64,000 bases of DNA from Irpex lacteus (taxonomy: Eukaryota > Basidiomycota > Agaricomycetes > Polyporales > Irpicaceae), in NCBI GenBank assembly GCA_001986395.2, contig MQVO02000006.1:806001-870000 (forward strand). Reading direction: 5' to 3'. Made by a program: the position numbers and the translations under genes. Each line of letters begins with the position of its first letter. The first letter of the stretch is position 1. The notes beneath the pieces were generated by a model that was given only the letters and a program-made list of their open reading frames with translations, was not told the DNA's origin and ran no database searches. This document shows positions 48,701 through 59,053 of the stretch, piece after piece.

Positions 48701-50626
48701 CCTCTTCGCAAACTCCGCCTCCTTCTGCGCCGTCAGCTCCCTGCTCTGCTTGTCCGACGCGTGCAAGAGAAGCTGGTTAAGGTCCTTCTGATTGACGTGT
48801 GCGTCCCCGCGGCCTTTGCCCTTACGAGCCTTTGAGAGAGCCTCTGAGAATAAGGGTGCGGCGGCAGCAGATAGTATCTCAAAGTCCCTCTTGCCTCCGC
48901 GTAATGTTGAGGTCTTGGTCGGCGATCGGATGAGACTGGCCTTCCCAGCTGCGGTAAGCTGCTTCTGCCTGCCAACGGACTCTGCGATATGCTTCGCCTT
49001 CCTAGAACGTCGGTCCTTGTCCTCCTCCTTCGCCACTGTGTGCATATCGTCATTCACAATCTCCAAGTCGCTATCGTCCTCATCATCGACGGCTTGCTGC
49101 TGTTGTTTTTGGATATACTGCAGCTTGGCCTCGCGGAGCTTCCTCTGCATCTCCGTTTGCTCTTTCTCCCTGTTCGCTTCGTTCAATATCTGACCTACAG
49201 AGGGCATTTCTTCGTCGTCTGACATGCCGACTGGAGCGGGCGATCCACCATTACCATCCAAGAGGCCATTCGACTGAAACACGTCGTCCTGGGCTTTGGT
49301 CGGTGTGCGGGGAGGTTTCGAGGATGATTCGGCTTCATCCTCATCGTCACCAAGAAGCCCAGAAGGGCCGAACTCCCTACTAGCCGGCTTGACGGTACTC
49401 GATGATGAACGGGAGGGAGGAGGACGAAGAGTGGAGGGCCTTGCGATGAAGGTCTCGGTTGGACGAGCAGGAGAAGAAGAGAATGGCTGGATAGGGTCAG
49501 AGTGTAGTGCAGTAGGATTCTCAGGTGTAGGTTTGTGTGAAGGCAGGCCGCGGAGTCCATTGCTATGACGTTGTGAGACACGACCAATAAAAGTAAACCG
49601 TTGCACTCACGACAGCTTCTCGAAAAGAGATGAAATCCTTAGCTTGTTCTCGCGACGAGGAAGAGTAGGGCGCTGATCAGCCTTGATACGAGCTGTGGCT
49701 TTTTGCGTTTCCAAAAGCTCCTTCTTTGTAGGAGCCTAGAACAAACTCCCTTAGTACTGTGTAGCAGAAGCACAACTCAGGCTGACCTTGACGCGCTTGC
49801 TCTTCGACGTACGCCCACTTCTCGTCTTACTTGAGCGGACAGTGGGTAACATGCCGTCAGAGTCATCTTCTTCTACGGAATGGCTCCTCTGTCTCGCCTT
49901 GCCTTTCTGTTTGGCCGACACAGGGGCCATATCTTGTGACGTAGGAGGGGTTGGGGAAGAGTGGGTGTTAGGAGTGTTGATAGGATGTAAGGCCTCAGGG
50001 GAGCTATGTGCTGATGTTTGTGCTTGCTCGGCGGGGGACTCACTGTCCGAGTCGTTTAGGTAGCGCGTTTGCTTCGTTAAGCGTCGGGCGACACGCGGCG
50101 GTGATGCGCCGTCTCGTTCAACAAGACGGGAAGCGGTGGGTTTGACAATTGGGCCATCGAAAGGGTCGTCCGATATGGACCCCGACGCGACTCCTTTGGA
50201 CCAAAGGTTGCCTTTCTCTCCTGGCCCTGACTGCCGCGTATCAGAGGGATCAACGTCCATATCCTCGTTGTCAAACTGCTCGTCAATCTGTGCAAGCGCA
50301 TCTTGCAGGCTACGACGAGCGTATTTGCTGGAGCCTGCGACATCGTCCATGCCGTCGCTAAGAGTGTCCTGCACGTCTGACTCGCCGTGAGAGTCGTCGT
50401 CGTCATTGAAGGACGTCTCGCCGAAGCCCGCATCGTCTGAGCTGGGTGGTACATCGTCGAGGGACACAGAATTCGTGGGGCTGGTGTTCGACACACTAGG
50501 GCTCGTGTCGACTATAAGAGCTTTGGGGAGGGGAGTCTGCGCGTCGGGTGCCTCGATTGGTTTCCGCCTCCCGTAAGTTCGTGTGGGTCGGACGATCTTC
50601 ACCGGGGACGAGGTGGGAGAGCTCAT
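45772..50626 (-). CDS. MRC1: Mrc1/Claspin-like mediator of the replication checkpoint
   Basis: A large multi-exon gene with a 2.1-kb central exon. The start is taken at 50626 (MSSPTSSPVKIVRPTRTYGR), since upstream frames lack conserved features. It is highly acidic, with many SQ/TQ and SP sites, as expected for a Mec1/ATR and CDK target. The conserved Mrc1-like domain is around 48,700-48,800: NQKDLNQLLLHASDKQSREL and REEEPSVDKAGLLEMLARRS. Next come DEDEE-rich stretches, GDLALTLGQSLQPALEVDE, FIVEEGARVPRSAAKPLFI, FIEGEAEESDEDAGFGFG, LDFDDDESDEESWEAK and a basic tail ending SGRRSRFA. Mrc1 travels with the replisome (with Tof1-Csm3), promotes fork speed and transmits the checkpoint to Rad53. A tiny exon (13 nt, NETD) seems needed between the exon ending MTPIK and the one starting PTEPSGSRPP. 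It is divergent from RPL3. Confidence 0.92.
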
Positions 50627-51452
50627 CGCGGTTGATGGCGTTGAGGAAGGAGGCGACAACGACGTGCACGCGTGGTTTGACGAGGTCGTCGTCGTCGATG
50701 ATGTCTGCCGAGCTCGCCACGTTCCGGCGCTGAGCACGCTACACAAGAAGATGTGACCAGTCAACGCGTGTGTCACAGACACGTCACACAGCACGCGAGT
50801 GACATACACCTACACGTGACCGCGTGACGCCGATGTTTTCCCGCATACACTTGCTCGCAGTTACAAATGACAGAATATATACACTACGTTAAGAGGTAGA
50901 AGGTTCAGGTATGCTATACGTTACAGAAACACGGTGTAAACTCTGCACATTCATTTTCATTCAAGTATACACTGAGACGACAAAGTGTATAAGCATCGAA
51001 GGTCGAAGTGATTTGTACGAGCTCGAGGACATGCACACGCGGAAGTCAGAGTGGTCAACGACTGCCAGAGATGTGCTGCAGCCGCATCGAGTAATGTTAG
51101 CCTTGACACGTATCCCTATAGCTAAGACTCCTCCGATATTTCCTGCTGATGTCGCTAACTTAGACCTTCCGGTATTGTGTGTTCCTAGCGCGTTGAGGAG
51201 AAGAAATGACCAGCAGAGCTCGAGTGGTTGACCAGTATATTGACAGTCACAGTAAACTTGTTGAGAGCAGCATGCCAAGGACACAGTCAAGGAGCGTAAA
51301 GGAGAATAGAAGTACACGTTTGGCGCTCGAAGATTCAAAGCGCTATTTCCATATTTGGATGTACTGTATAGTACCTCAGCCACACCGGCGGGTCAGAGAT
51401 TGTTCTGGTCAATATAGACGCCTGCACTCCCCCGACCTTCAAGACCCTCAAG
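50627..51452. promoter_or_regulatory. Divergent promoter region of MRC1 and RPL3
   Basis: About 0.8 kb between the two start codons. Near MRC1 there are repeated CGTGAC/GTCACG-like motifs (50757-50826: GTGTCACAGACACGTCAC, CGCGAGTGACAT, ACACGTGACCGCGTGACG), including a CACGTG E-box at about 50813-50818. Near RPL3 the sequence is CT-rich (ACTCCCCCGACCTTCAAGACCCTC) just before the ATG, common in ribosomal-protein leaders. Confidence 0.5.
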
Positions 51453-52957
51453 ATGAGGTACGTACGCCAAAGTTCTGCTCTTGCATGCTCTCAGCTGACT
51501 TTCGACCTGCAGTCACCGTAAGGTATGTGTTTTGCGCAGGAAAAATCGAACAGATTGGACTGAAAACGCCGTTAGTACGAAGCCCCCCGTCACGGCTCCC
51601 TTGGTTTCCTCCCCCGCAAGCGTGCGGCACGCCACCGTGGAAAGGTCAAGTCTTTCCCCAAGGTAAGTTGGAGAGTTTGTGGTGAAGAAAGAGCGAATTC
51701 TGAGCTGTCTGCGGATCCGTAGGATGACCCCAAGAAGCCCGTACACTTGACTGCCGTCCTGGGTTACAAGGCCGGTATGACCCACGTTGTTCGTGATCTT
51801 GACCGTCCTGGCTCCAGTACGTATAGTTTCACCGGTTAACGAGGTCCTGCTCTAACGTGACGAACAGAGATGCACAAGCGTGAAATCGTCGAGGCCGTCA
51901 CTGTTGTTGAGACGCCTCCCATGATCGTTGTCGGTGTTGTCGGCTACGTCGAGACTCCCCGCGGTCTCCGCACTCTCACCACCGTCTGGGCTTCCCATCT
52001 TTCCGACGAGCTCAAGCGCAGATTCTACAAGAACTGGTACCGCTCCAAGAAGAAGGCCTTCACCCGCTACGCCAAGAAGCACTCTGAGGATGGTGGCAAG
52101 TCCATCGCCCGTGAGCTCGAGCGCATCCGCAAGTACTCCACTGTCGTTCGTGTGCTCGCACACACTCAAATCCGCAAGACCGGTCTCAGCCAGAAGAAGG
52201 CCCACCTCATGGAGATCCAGGTCAACGGTGGCTCGATCGCCGACAAGGTCGAGTTCGCTCACGGTCTCTTCGAGAAGCCCATCCCCGTCAGCTCCGTCTT
52301 CGAGCAGGATGAGGTTATCGACGTCATCGCTGTTACCAAGGGTCACGGTTTCGAGGGTGTTACTCACCGTTGGGGTACCAAGAAGCTTCCTCGTAAGACT
52401 CACAAGGGTCTCCGTAAGGTCGCCTGTATCGGTGCATGGCATCCTTCGAAGGTCATGTTCTCGGTGGCCCGTGCTGGTCAAAGTCAGTGGCATTTTTTAT
52501 TTACCATAAAGTTTTCATTCACTGATCAGGTTCAATCAGACGGCTACCATCACCGTACTGAGCTTAACAAGAAGATCTACCGTATCGGCTCTGGTGAGGA
52601 CGACTCGAACGCATCGACCGAGTCCGATATCACAAAGAAGAGCATTACACCCATGGGTGGTTTCCCCCACTACGGTATCGTCAAGAACGACTTCGTCATC
52701 CTCAAGGGCTCCATCCCTGGTACCAAGAAGCGTGTCATCACCCTCCGCAAGTCCTTGATGGTCCACACTTCTCGTCGTGATCTCGAGAAGGTGCAACTCA
52801 AGTTCATCGACACCTCCTCGAAGTTCGGTGTAAGCCCTCCCATTCTGATCTCAGACGCAATTCACGGGATGCTAATGTTTCGGTTTTATAGCACGGCGCC
52901 TTCCAGACCTTCGAAGAAAAGGCCTCGTTCTTGGGAACGCTCAAGGCCCGGGCATAA
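51453..52957 (+). CDS. RPL3: 60S ribosomal protein L3 (uL3)
   Basis: Seven exons (51453-51457, 51513-51522, 51576-51662, 51723-51816, 51868-52482, 52540-52829, 52892-52957) give 388 residues. The first two exons are only 5 and 10 nt; they are required to build MSHRK before [17 protein letters not shown]. The rest is almost invariant: [37 protein letters not shown]-region equivalents, [20 protein letters not shown] with the WHP segment ([17 protein letters not shown]), [20 protein letters not shown] and the C-terminal [12 protein letters not shown]. The protein reaches the peptidyl-transferase centre of the large subunit. Codon use is strongly biased to C-ending codons, in contrast to neighbours, as expected for high expression. 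Confidence 0.98.
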
Positions 52958-53222
52958 TTCTTTGTACCTACTTACTCTGCTCTCGTACCATTTGCACGTT
53001 CTCACTCATAGGCATCATGTCATTCTCTACGCTTTCTACTATGCTACGTACTGCCAATGCCTACAGTCGTTTTGCATGCTGTATTCTCCAGGAGTGTGAT
53101 GAGTGCCAGCATCGACCATGTGCCACATCTATGGCGAGCGATCGTGAAAGCGTGAAATGAATAAGTTCGGAGATTATATCAACTGTTACAGGAAATTTGT
53201 ACGTGAAATACGTGACAAGTCG

Positions 53223-54661
53223 TCAGATCCCAGTGTGATTCTTCACAACTACCTGGTACGTATCATGAGACGAGCAGCTTCCCATTTGTCCTAGTTCCAT
53301 TGCAGACTTGACGTCGACCTCAGTGTTGACGTATATCTGCACGCCAGTAGATGCCAATTTGCGCCCGCGGGTGTTCTGTGTGCTCTTGCTATCACATCCT
53401 GTTTCTTCGCTTGCTAACTTCTCAAAGGAAACCCAGGTGGTCAATATAGTGGGATACATGCCCTGTTTTGTCATCTATCAGCGTACATTCGTCGAACAGT
53501 CAAATAAAGTGAAAGTACGCACGACTAATTGGATGAGGGCCGCGTTCTGGAGGTATGATATCACTGGTGAGTACAGAGCGAGCGAGGTGCCCATGGCAAG
53601 AGTCTGGACTAGATTGTGAGAGCGGTACGCGGATGGCTTGGTGAGAGACCTACCCATAGAGCGCAATACAAGAGTCCTGCGTCGACTAACAATATCAGGA
53701 ATTTCTCAGGGTGAGTTCGTGTATTTTTGCCTGAGACGAAGGCTTCAACGACTCGTTTATGCGTCCTGCACACATCTGTACGTTAGAGGGATTTTACAGT
53801 GCTTGAGCCAGATCTCGTTCACGCACCAAGCTTTGTATGCGATAATGACTGTCGCATACACGTTTAGCGTCCACGATGTGCAGATTGCAGCGAATAGTGC
53901 GTTCTCGCCCATCGCGCAGGGTTTGTATATGCTGTAGCCTGAAACACCTATACGCAATATTAGTGGCTACTCGAAAGTTACACCGATAAGATTGACTAAC
54001 CGAGCAGCGCGAGAAACAGCACAGCTGAGACGGCCCGCACGATGCGATTCCCGGTGCAGATCGTACACGCCCTGAAGAGAACAACAAGATCGCTGAGGAT
54101 GATCTGAATACAATGTCATTAGCATAAATGCAAGATGTCTGGATATACAAGCGAGCACGTACGTTGACCGCCAACAACACAGTTTGGGTACAATCCGGGA
54201 AAGTAGGTAGCTTCTTTGGAGTTACACCTTCGTAGGTTGCAGAGGCACCTTCGACGAATTTAAACACATCATGAAGCCACTTCACGGTGATCGCCCAATG
54301 TGCCGTCGCCACTGCGTACATGAGGACACATATGGCCATCATGAAGAGTCTCTTCATGTTGCGAGGGCGATCGCGGCTAGTATAGAGATATGATTATTAG
54401 CGTATGGTGCGACGTACGATGAGTCGACTTACATCAACATGGCGGCAGAGAAGACGATGAGAGACGAGAATGCACCTGTGTCATGTGTGTCGGTAACATT
54501 AACAGGGATTTAGTAGGAATATTACCCCAGAATATTGTTTCAGCAATCAGAGGGCCATGGATGTGCTGCCCGGTCAGCCTCGATGTGCCCTGCCCCTGTG
54601 GAGCAAGAGCACTGAGGCTAGCTATAATGGAGGGACAGGATGTTTCACCGGCAATGTACAT
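53223..54661 (-). CDS. Multi-pass membrane protein, fungal 7TM-like family of unknown function
   Basis: At least seven exons can be joined in phase. Hydrophobic segments appear in order: TIFWG-AFSSLIVFSAAMLI, MKRLFMMAICVLMYAVATAHW, LLAVN-IILSDLVVLFRACTI, RIVRAVSAVLFLALLG, ICTSWTLNVYATVIIAYKAW, FLILLVDAGLLYCALW and VISYLQNAALIQLV, followed by GMYPTILTTWVSFEKLASEE and a cytoplasmic tail with stop at 53223. This layout (a TLNVYAT-x-AYKAW helix, then a cytoplasmic loop HKRVVEAF, then LLYCALW) is very common in mushroom genomes, where such proteins occur in large paralogous sets. The role is unknown; a receptor-like role has been suggested only from topology. The start methionine is uncertain: 54661 or 54706. 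It converges with RPL3. Confidence 0.75.
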
Positions 54662-55452
54662 CCTTGGATGGGATCCCAGAGCGGAATGAAGCTCTATAGG
54701 ACACAATACAGCCCCTTCATATACACGTTCAACCTACACTGACGGCAATTGATTTCTATAAGATGAATGGGGTGTATTCCAGAGAACCCAAGCACTTGAT
54801 GTACCGTTCCATGGACAGGTTACCTGACCGCATCGTTTTATGATGAACAATTATATTGCATCAGTAACGCTCGTTCCAAATATGCATGATATACACATAC
54901 CTATGAGCCTTCAGAGGATACCAGTTGTATACCAGGGAGCTAGCGTACATGGTTGATGTTCATCATGATGAGGATCACTTGGCATTCGAGTCGACGTCTT
55001 CTGACATTCTACTACTTAAGTGGTTTTGAACACCAAAGAGACACGGCTAGAATAGCATCTGCATAAACAGTCTCGTAATCATCTGTCAAATGAATACTGT
55101 CAAGCAAAATTGTGTCCAGGAATTCACAACTGACATGGCGGTCACGAGCAAGAGCGAGTTTGAAGTGAATGTGATGAGTTGCCCTTTTCGGCGCCGAACG
55201 CACTGCAAGAAACGCCCAAAGTTGCAAGCCAATCGCGTGCCGTGAAATACCTCGGACGAAATAGCCGCTCACTGGCTGTTGGCGACTTTGCTGTCTCTCC
55301 TCCATCCACGCCTGCTTTGCCCGCAAAAGGTCGCGTTCGACACGCTTCCTGCTTTCACCGTGCGCGTACTGTGCACACTCGGTATGTTATAATTGAAGTT
55401 GAGCTGGCCAAACTGTGCTCAAATCACTGTAGGATGACTGTGTGTCACATTG
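54662..55452. other. Intergenic region between divergent genes
   Basis: About 0.8 kb with no convincing gene. It serves as promoter for the membrane-protein gene (minus) and the PPR gene (plus). The long open frame beginning at 55179 on the plus strand is out of frame with the PPR gene and looks like a shadow. Confidence 0.4.
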
Positions 55453-57342
55453 ATGCTGAGAGTGTCCTCTCCGGGCCTCAGATGCTTTCGTCATCCCCAG
55501 CAGTCTTCACGCGCTCGATGGCTTACGCAGGTTGCCCCTGGAAGTGTCTCTGCTGCTACGTGGAAGGGTGCGACGAGAACGTTGCCGGACCGTCATCATG
55601 GCCAAGTACACACAGAACTCCCAAACAAAATAGCTCAGTCGCAAAGGCACCGTATAGAAGCGAGGCGCGAAGGGCCTGTGGAAAGAGGCGCGAAAAGGAC
55701 GGCACAGAGGTTGAAGTCAGCTGCAGAGAGACGATTTCAGGGTTTCAGAGAACCAGCTTCCGTCGGCCCACTCGTGACACCCGTACAGCCAATACTCAAG
55801 ATTTATCTCTCGTGCCGGTGCAGAAGCCGGAAGGGTCGCTCCGTAGACGAGCGGCGCACATATACCCATACCCTAGAGCCATCCCGAAAAGCTTCCTCCG
55901 GCAAGAAGACCAGCGCTGCTCGTTTCACCACACCCGAAGTACACCATTCTGTCACAGACGCCGAGCGGCAGGTTTTCGCATCCCTTTTCCGCGACGAGGC
56001 CCGCCTGTCTTTACAACGACGACGCCTTCGCTACAAACACCTTCGCACACTGGCTACCACAAACTCTCTCCAACAAGCATGGCCAGCCTATGTAGCGCTC
56101 AGCTTCTCAGAACCGCACGAGAAAAGCTATTTCATCCCTTGGGAATACCTCCATCGCCTTGTACGAGTAATATCCGCTACCCGTCCACGAGTCCGAGCCC
56201 ACTTCGAATGCCTACTAGACGTTTTGTCCAGAATTCATGAGACGGGAGGCAAGGTGCAGATGTGGGAATGGAATATTCTCATAGACGCTGCCGGCAAGGG
56301 TTTGCGGAAGACGACCGAGGGACAATTCAAGGACGCTCTTAGCGTCTACGACGACTTCCTGAACAACAGGTCGCCTGGTGCGTCACTACGAGTCGATGCG
56401 AAGTCTCCCTCGAAGACCTCCAAGGATTCTGATCACCCCCGGAAGCCGAACGAACGCACACTGGCGACCGTTCTGCATCTTGCTTCCCGCACACATGACG
56501 ACCAAGCCTTCGCTCATGCCGTATCCTTATTGCAGGCCAGCGGCGTTCGCCCGGATCGTGTTATCTATCTCACTCTAATGGAACGTCATTCGCGGACAGG
56601 CAATCTCTCAGGTATCAGGGCGGTAATCTCAGAGATGCAGCGACGGAATATGGAGCTCGGACTGGAAGGTTGGACGCTGTATATGTGGGCACTGGCGCGG
56701 TCGGACCGTATGGACCAAGCCGAGAGTATATTCGCCGCGCTTCGTGGAAATGCCATGACTCAGGTGACCGACGAGGTCAACGCTGCACGCGCGTATCTTG
56801 AGAACATGGATTTGAAAGTGCCAACGGATATCCTACCTGACGAAGTTACGTACACAGCTATGGTTCAGGCGTACGCATATCACGGTCAATTCAAGAAAGC
56901 CTTGCAAACCTTCGTCGAGATGGTCAAAGCGCTGCAATCTTCCCCTCATGGTGACAAGGAAGTCTCAATGGTGCACGTTGACGCTCTACTGCCCGTATAC
57001 CGCGCGATATTTCTTGGTTTCTCCCGTCACAGCCAAATTGACGTGCCGAACATCTCGCCTCTCGTCCGAGACAGCAGGTCCATCATACGTGGTGCCCAGG
57101 GCTGGTCGCTCTCTGCCTGTGAGAGAATTCTTGACGATTGGCTACGTCTCCCGCACAAGACCAGACCCAACGCGCACACTATCTACTGGGCGCTCAAGTC
57201 GTTCGACGTACTCAGCGGAGGAGACCCTGTGTTCTTGAAGAGCGTTGTTGGGCGGTTAGAGCAACGATTCGAGTTGAAGTGGGGAGGGAGGCTATCCAGA
57301 TTTATCGAGGAGAGGGTGAACGATCGGCTTCCACGTAGCTGA
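55453..57342 (+). CDS. Pentatricopeptide-repeat-like protein, probably mitochondrial
   Basis: Single exon, 629 residues from the ATG at 55453. The N-terminal 150 residues are rich in Arg, Ser and Gln with few acids, consistent with a mitochondrial presequence. From about residue 190 on, helix-turn-helix repeats follow. Typical PPR stretches include MWEWNILIDAAGKGLRKT, ERTLATVLHLASRTHDDQAF, PDRVIYLTLMERHSRTGNL, GWTLYMWALARSDRMDQAES, PDEVTYTAMVQAYAYHGQFK and RPNAHTIYWALKSFDVLSGG. PPR proteins bind organelle RNA and act in processing, stability or translation. The target is not predictable here. The converging neighbour is AMMECR1. Confidence 0.82.
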   Translation: MLRVSSPGLRCFRHPQQSSRARWLTQVAPGSVSAATWKGATRTLPDRHHGQVHTELPNKIAQSQRHRIEARREGPVERGAKRTAQRLKSAAERRFQGFREPASVGPLVTPVQPILKIYLSCRCRSRKGRSVDERRTYTHTLEPSRKASSGKKTSAARFTTPEVHHSVTDAERQVFASLFRDEARLSLQRRRLRYKHLRTLATTNSLQQAWPAYVALSFSEPHEKSYFIPWEYLHRLVRVISATRPRVRAHFECLLDVLSRIHETGGKVQMWEWNILIDAAGKGLRKTTEGQFKDALSVYDDFLNNRSPGASLRVDAKSPSKTSKDSDHPRKPNERTLATVLHLASRTHDDQAFAHAVSLLQASGVRPDRVIYLTLMERHSRTGNLSGIRAVISEMQRRNMELGLEGWTLYMWALARSDRMDQAESIFAALRGNAMTQVTDEVNAARAYLENMDLKVPTDILPDEVTYTAMVQAYAYHGQFKKALQTFVEMVKALQSSPHGDKEVSMVHVDALLPVYRAIFLGFSRHSQIDVPNISPLVRDSRSIIRGAQGWSLSACERILDDWLRLPHKTRPNAHTIYWALKSFDVLSGGDPVFLKSVVGRLEQRFELKWGGRLSRFIEERVNDRLPRS

Positions 57343-57562
57343 TCACTTTGTCGTATTGCTCTTGCTTTGCTGCTACATATATTCGTACATACAATCCTAG
57401 TCCTAATGCCACCATGCTCTCACAAGTCGAGAGATGCTTTGAAAGAGAGATACAGTGCTTGTGTGATGATGAATGGGGTGGTCTGAACCTACATAATCAG
57501 GAATGGAGAGAGGAGACCCAATATGAGCCGTATAGCGCAAGCCACCGGCAGTAGATGTAAGA

Positions 57563-58455
57563 TCATATCTCACCCCCGTTGTCCTTGCGCCATTCAACGT
57601 ACTCTTCCCAGGTAACACTGCACTTCGCGCTCTGATACCTTCGTAGCTTAATGCTACGACGAAGATCGTCGGTGATCTTCCCGTTCCAACCTGCCTTGCG
57701 TATAGCGCTGTCTATAGTTTCAAGTTGATCCCACCCTTGCTCTGGTGCGATCTGCGGGAGGTACGTCGCTGTAAACTTCTGCTTGAATGTGTTCCTGGTA
57801 GGGATAGATGTGGAAGATGAAAGAGGCGACGGTGCCGATGAATCCAATGTAGATGTAGTAGGGTAAGGGAAGGTGATGTATATGCCGTGAACGCCAATGG
57901 TCCAGTCTAGGTAAGACGATGCATCTTCGTAGTTTGTAAGGAGTGAAACACTATCGGAGGAACGTTATCGGTGGATTAGCATGCGAAGCGGAACGAAGTC
58001 GCAGCCACGCCCAGCCAGCCACACGGAAGCCCGCACTCACTCGCACTCTAAACTCTCTAGTTCCGACTCTTCTATTTTGTTAAACCTAGAGTCCCGAAAT
58101 GCGCTGATGAGTGCGTAGTCAGCCAAGCCCTCCCGCAGTGGCATCGGCTCGAAGTTGCCAATGCAGCCCCTCAGGCGTGGGGCACGACCAGGGCGAGACG
58201 AGCGGGTGCTCCATGTCACAAACAACGGGCTATGTGGAGTTGTGAAACAGACTTGAGAACAAAGTTCGTGATATGGAATGATTGCACTCACTACTTGTCG
58301 TCTGGGAACTTGGGCGGAATGGGCTCGCTGTCCGTGAGTGCACAATAAAGTGCATCAAAGGCGTGGAAGCAGTGTTCTGGCAAGCAGACCTCCTTGTCGG
58401 CCACCTCAAGGCCCGATGCTTCAGGGTTGGGCGGTACGAGGGTCTCAGTTGCCAT
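57563..58455 (-). CDS. AMMECR1: AMMECR1-domain protein
   Basis: Three exons (58455-58292, 58229-58041, 57950-57563) give 246 residues. The diagnostic motif RLRGCIGNFEPMPLREGLAD is present and is preceded by PDDKYPLFVTW across intron 1. It continues with YALISAFRDSRFNKIEESEL, then across intron 2 SLLTNYEDASSYLDWTIGVH, and ends with FTATYLPQIAPEQGWDQLET and RYQSAKCSVTWEEY. A Ser/Thr/Pro-rich insertion lies between IYITFPYP and FKQKFTATYLP. The family occurs from archaea to man. Its biochemical role is not settled. The acceptor of intron 1 is taken at catag (58230-58231), which restores the conserved YPLFVTW; the nearer ctcaag site does not keep frame. Confidence 0.93.
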
Positions 58456-59053
58456 CGAAAGACTGCTGTACACTCCAAGTTAGAGATGGACGTTGGTGGT
58501 GAGCGCGCAGCAGCAGCACTGCAGGAGAAGAGGCTGTAATTGAGCCCTGTTAGATCTAAGCGCTCGAAAGGCGCTATATGAGTCTTGCAGCCTGCAGCTG
58601 AGAGAGGCTGAGAGACCTTGAGGTGCTTGTCAGGACCGAGATACTCACACAATCTGAGAAGTGGACTGTCGGTCTGCATATAGAAGAATTATCAAGAGGA
58701 AAGATCAATAGACTCTGTTGGAGGAACTCAGTGGATCGAGGATATGTACACTGGAGCATGAGGACATGATGAGTGATGACAGATAGAGTAGGAACGTGCG
58801 TAACAAACAGTGACAGACAGTGAACGATATCCTGAAGAGAAACAAAAATGCGAGTGGAGCAGATAAAGGGAAACATTGCGAGATTAGCTGAAGAATAATC
58901 AATGCAGCAGACAGAGGACAAATAACAAGGGAAAGGAATAGAAGATATACCAGGGGGTGGTGGAGAGTAGGGTGGTGGAGGGGTGGAAACGAGCGAGACA
59001 CGAGGAACGAGAGACAGGCGAGATGATGGCAGCCCACGCCCAAATACTAGATG
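58456..59053. other. Intergenic region
   Basis: Upstream of AMMECR1 and downstream of the Rab-like gene. It is GA-rich on the plus strand. No supported gene. Confidence 0.4.

Noticed and set aside
47997..48791. 264-residue plus-strand open frame, very Ser-rich
   Set aside because: It is the antisense shadow of acidic, Asp/Glu-rich MRC1 coding sequence; GAC/GAG codons read as GTC/CTC and TCG/TCA on the other strand.
51852..52493. 213-residue minus-strand open frame
   Set aside because: Antisense of RPL3 exon 5; the strong C-ending codon bias of the ribosomal gene keeps the opposite frame open.
55179..56240. 353-residue plus-strand open frame overlapping the PPR gene
   Set aside because: No domain pattern; the overlapping frame from 55453 has clear PPR repeats over its whole length.
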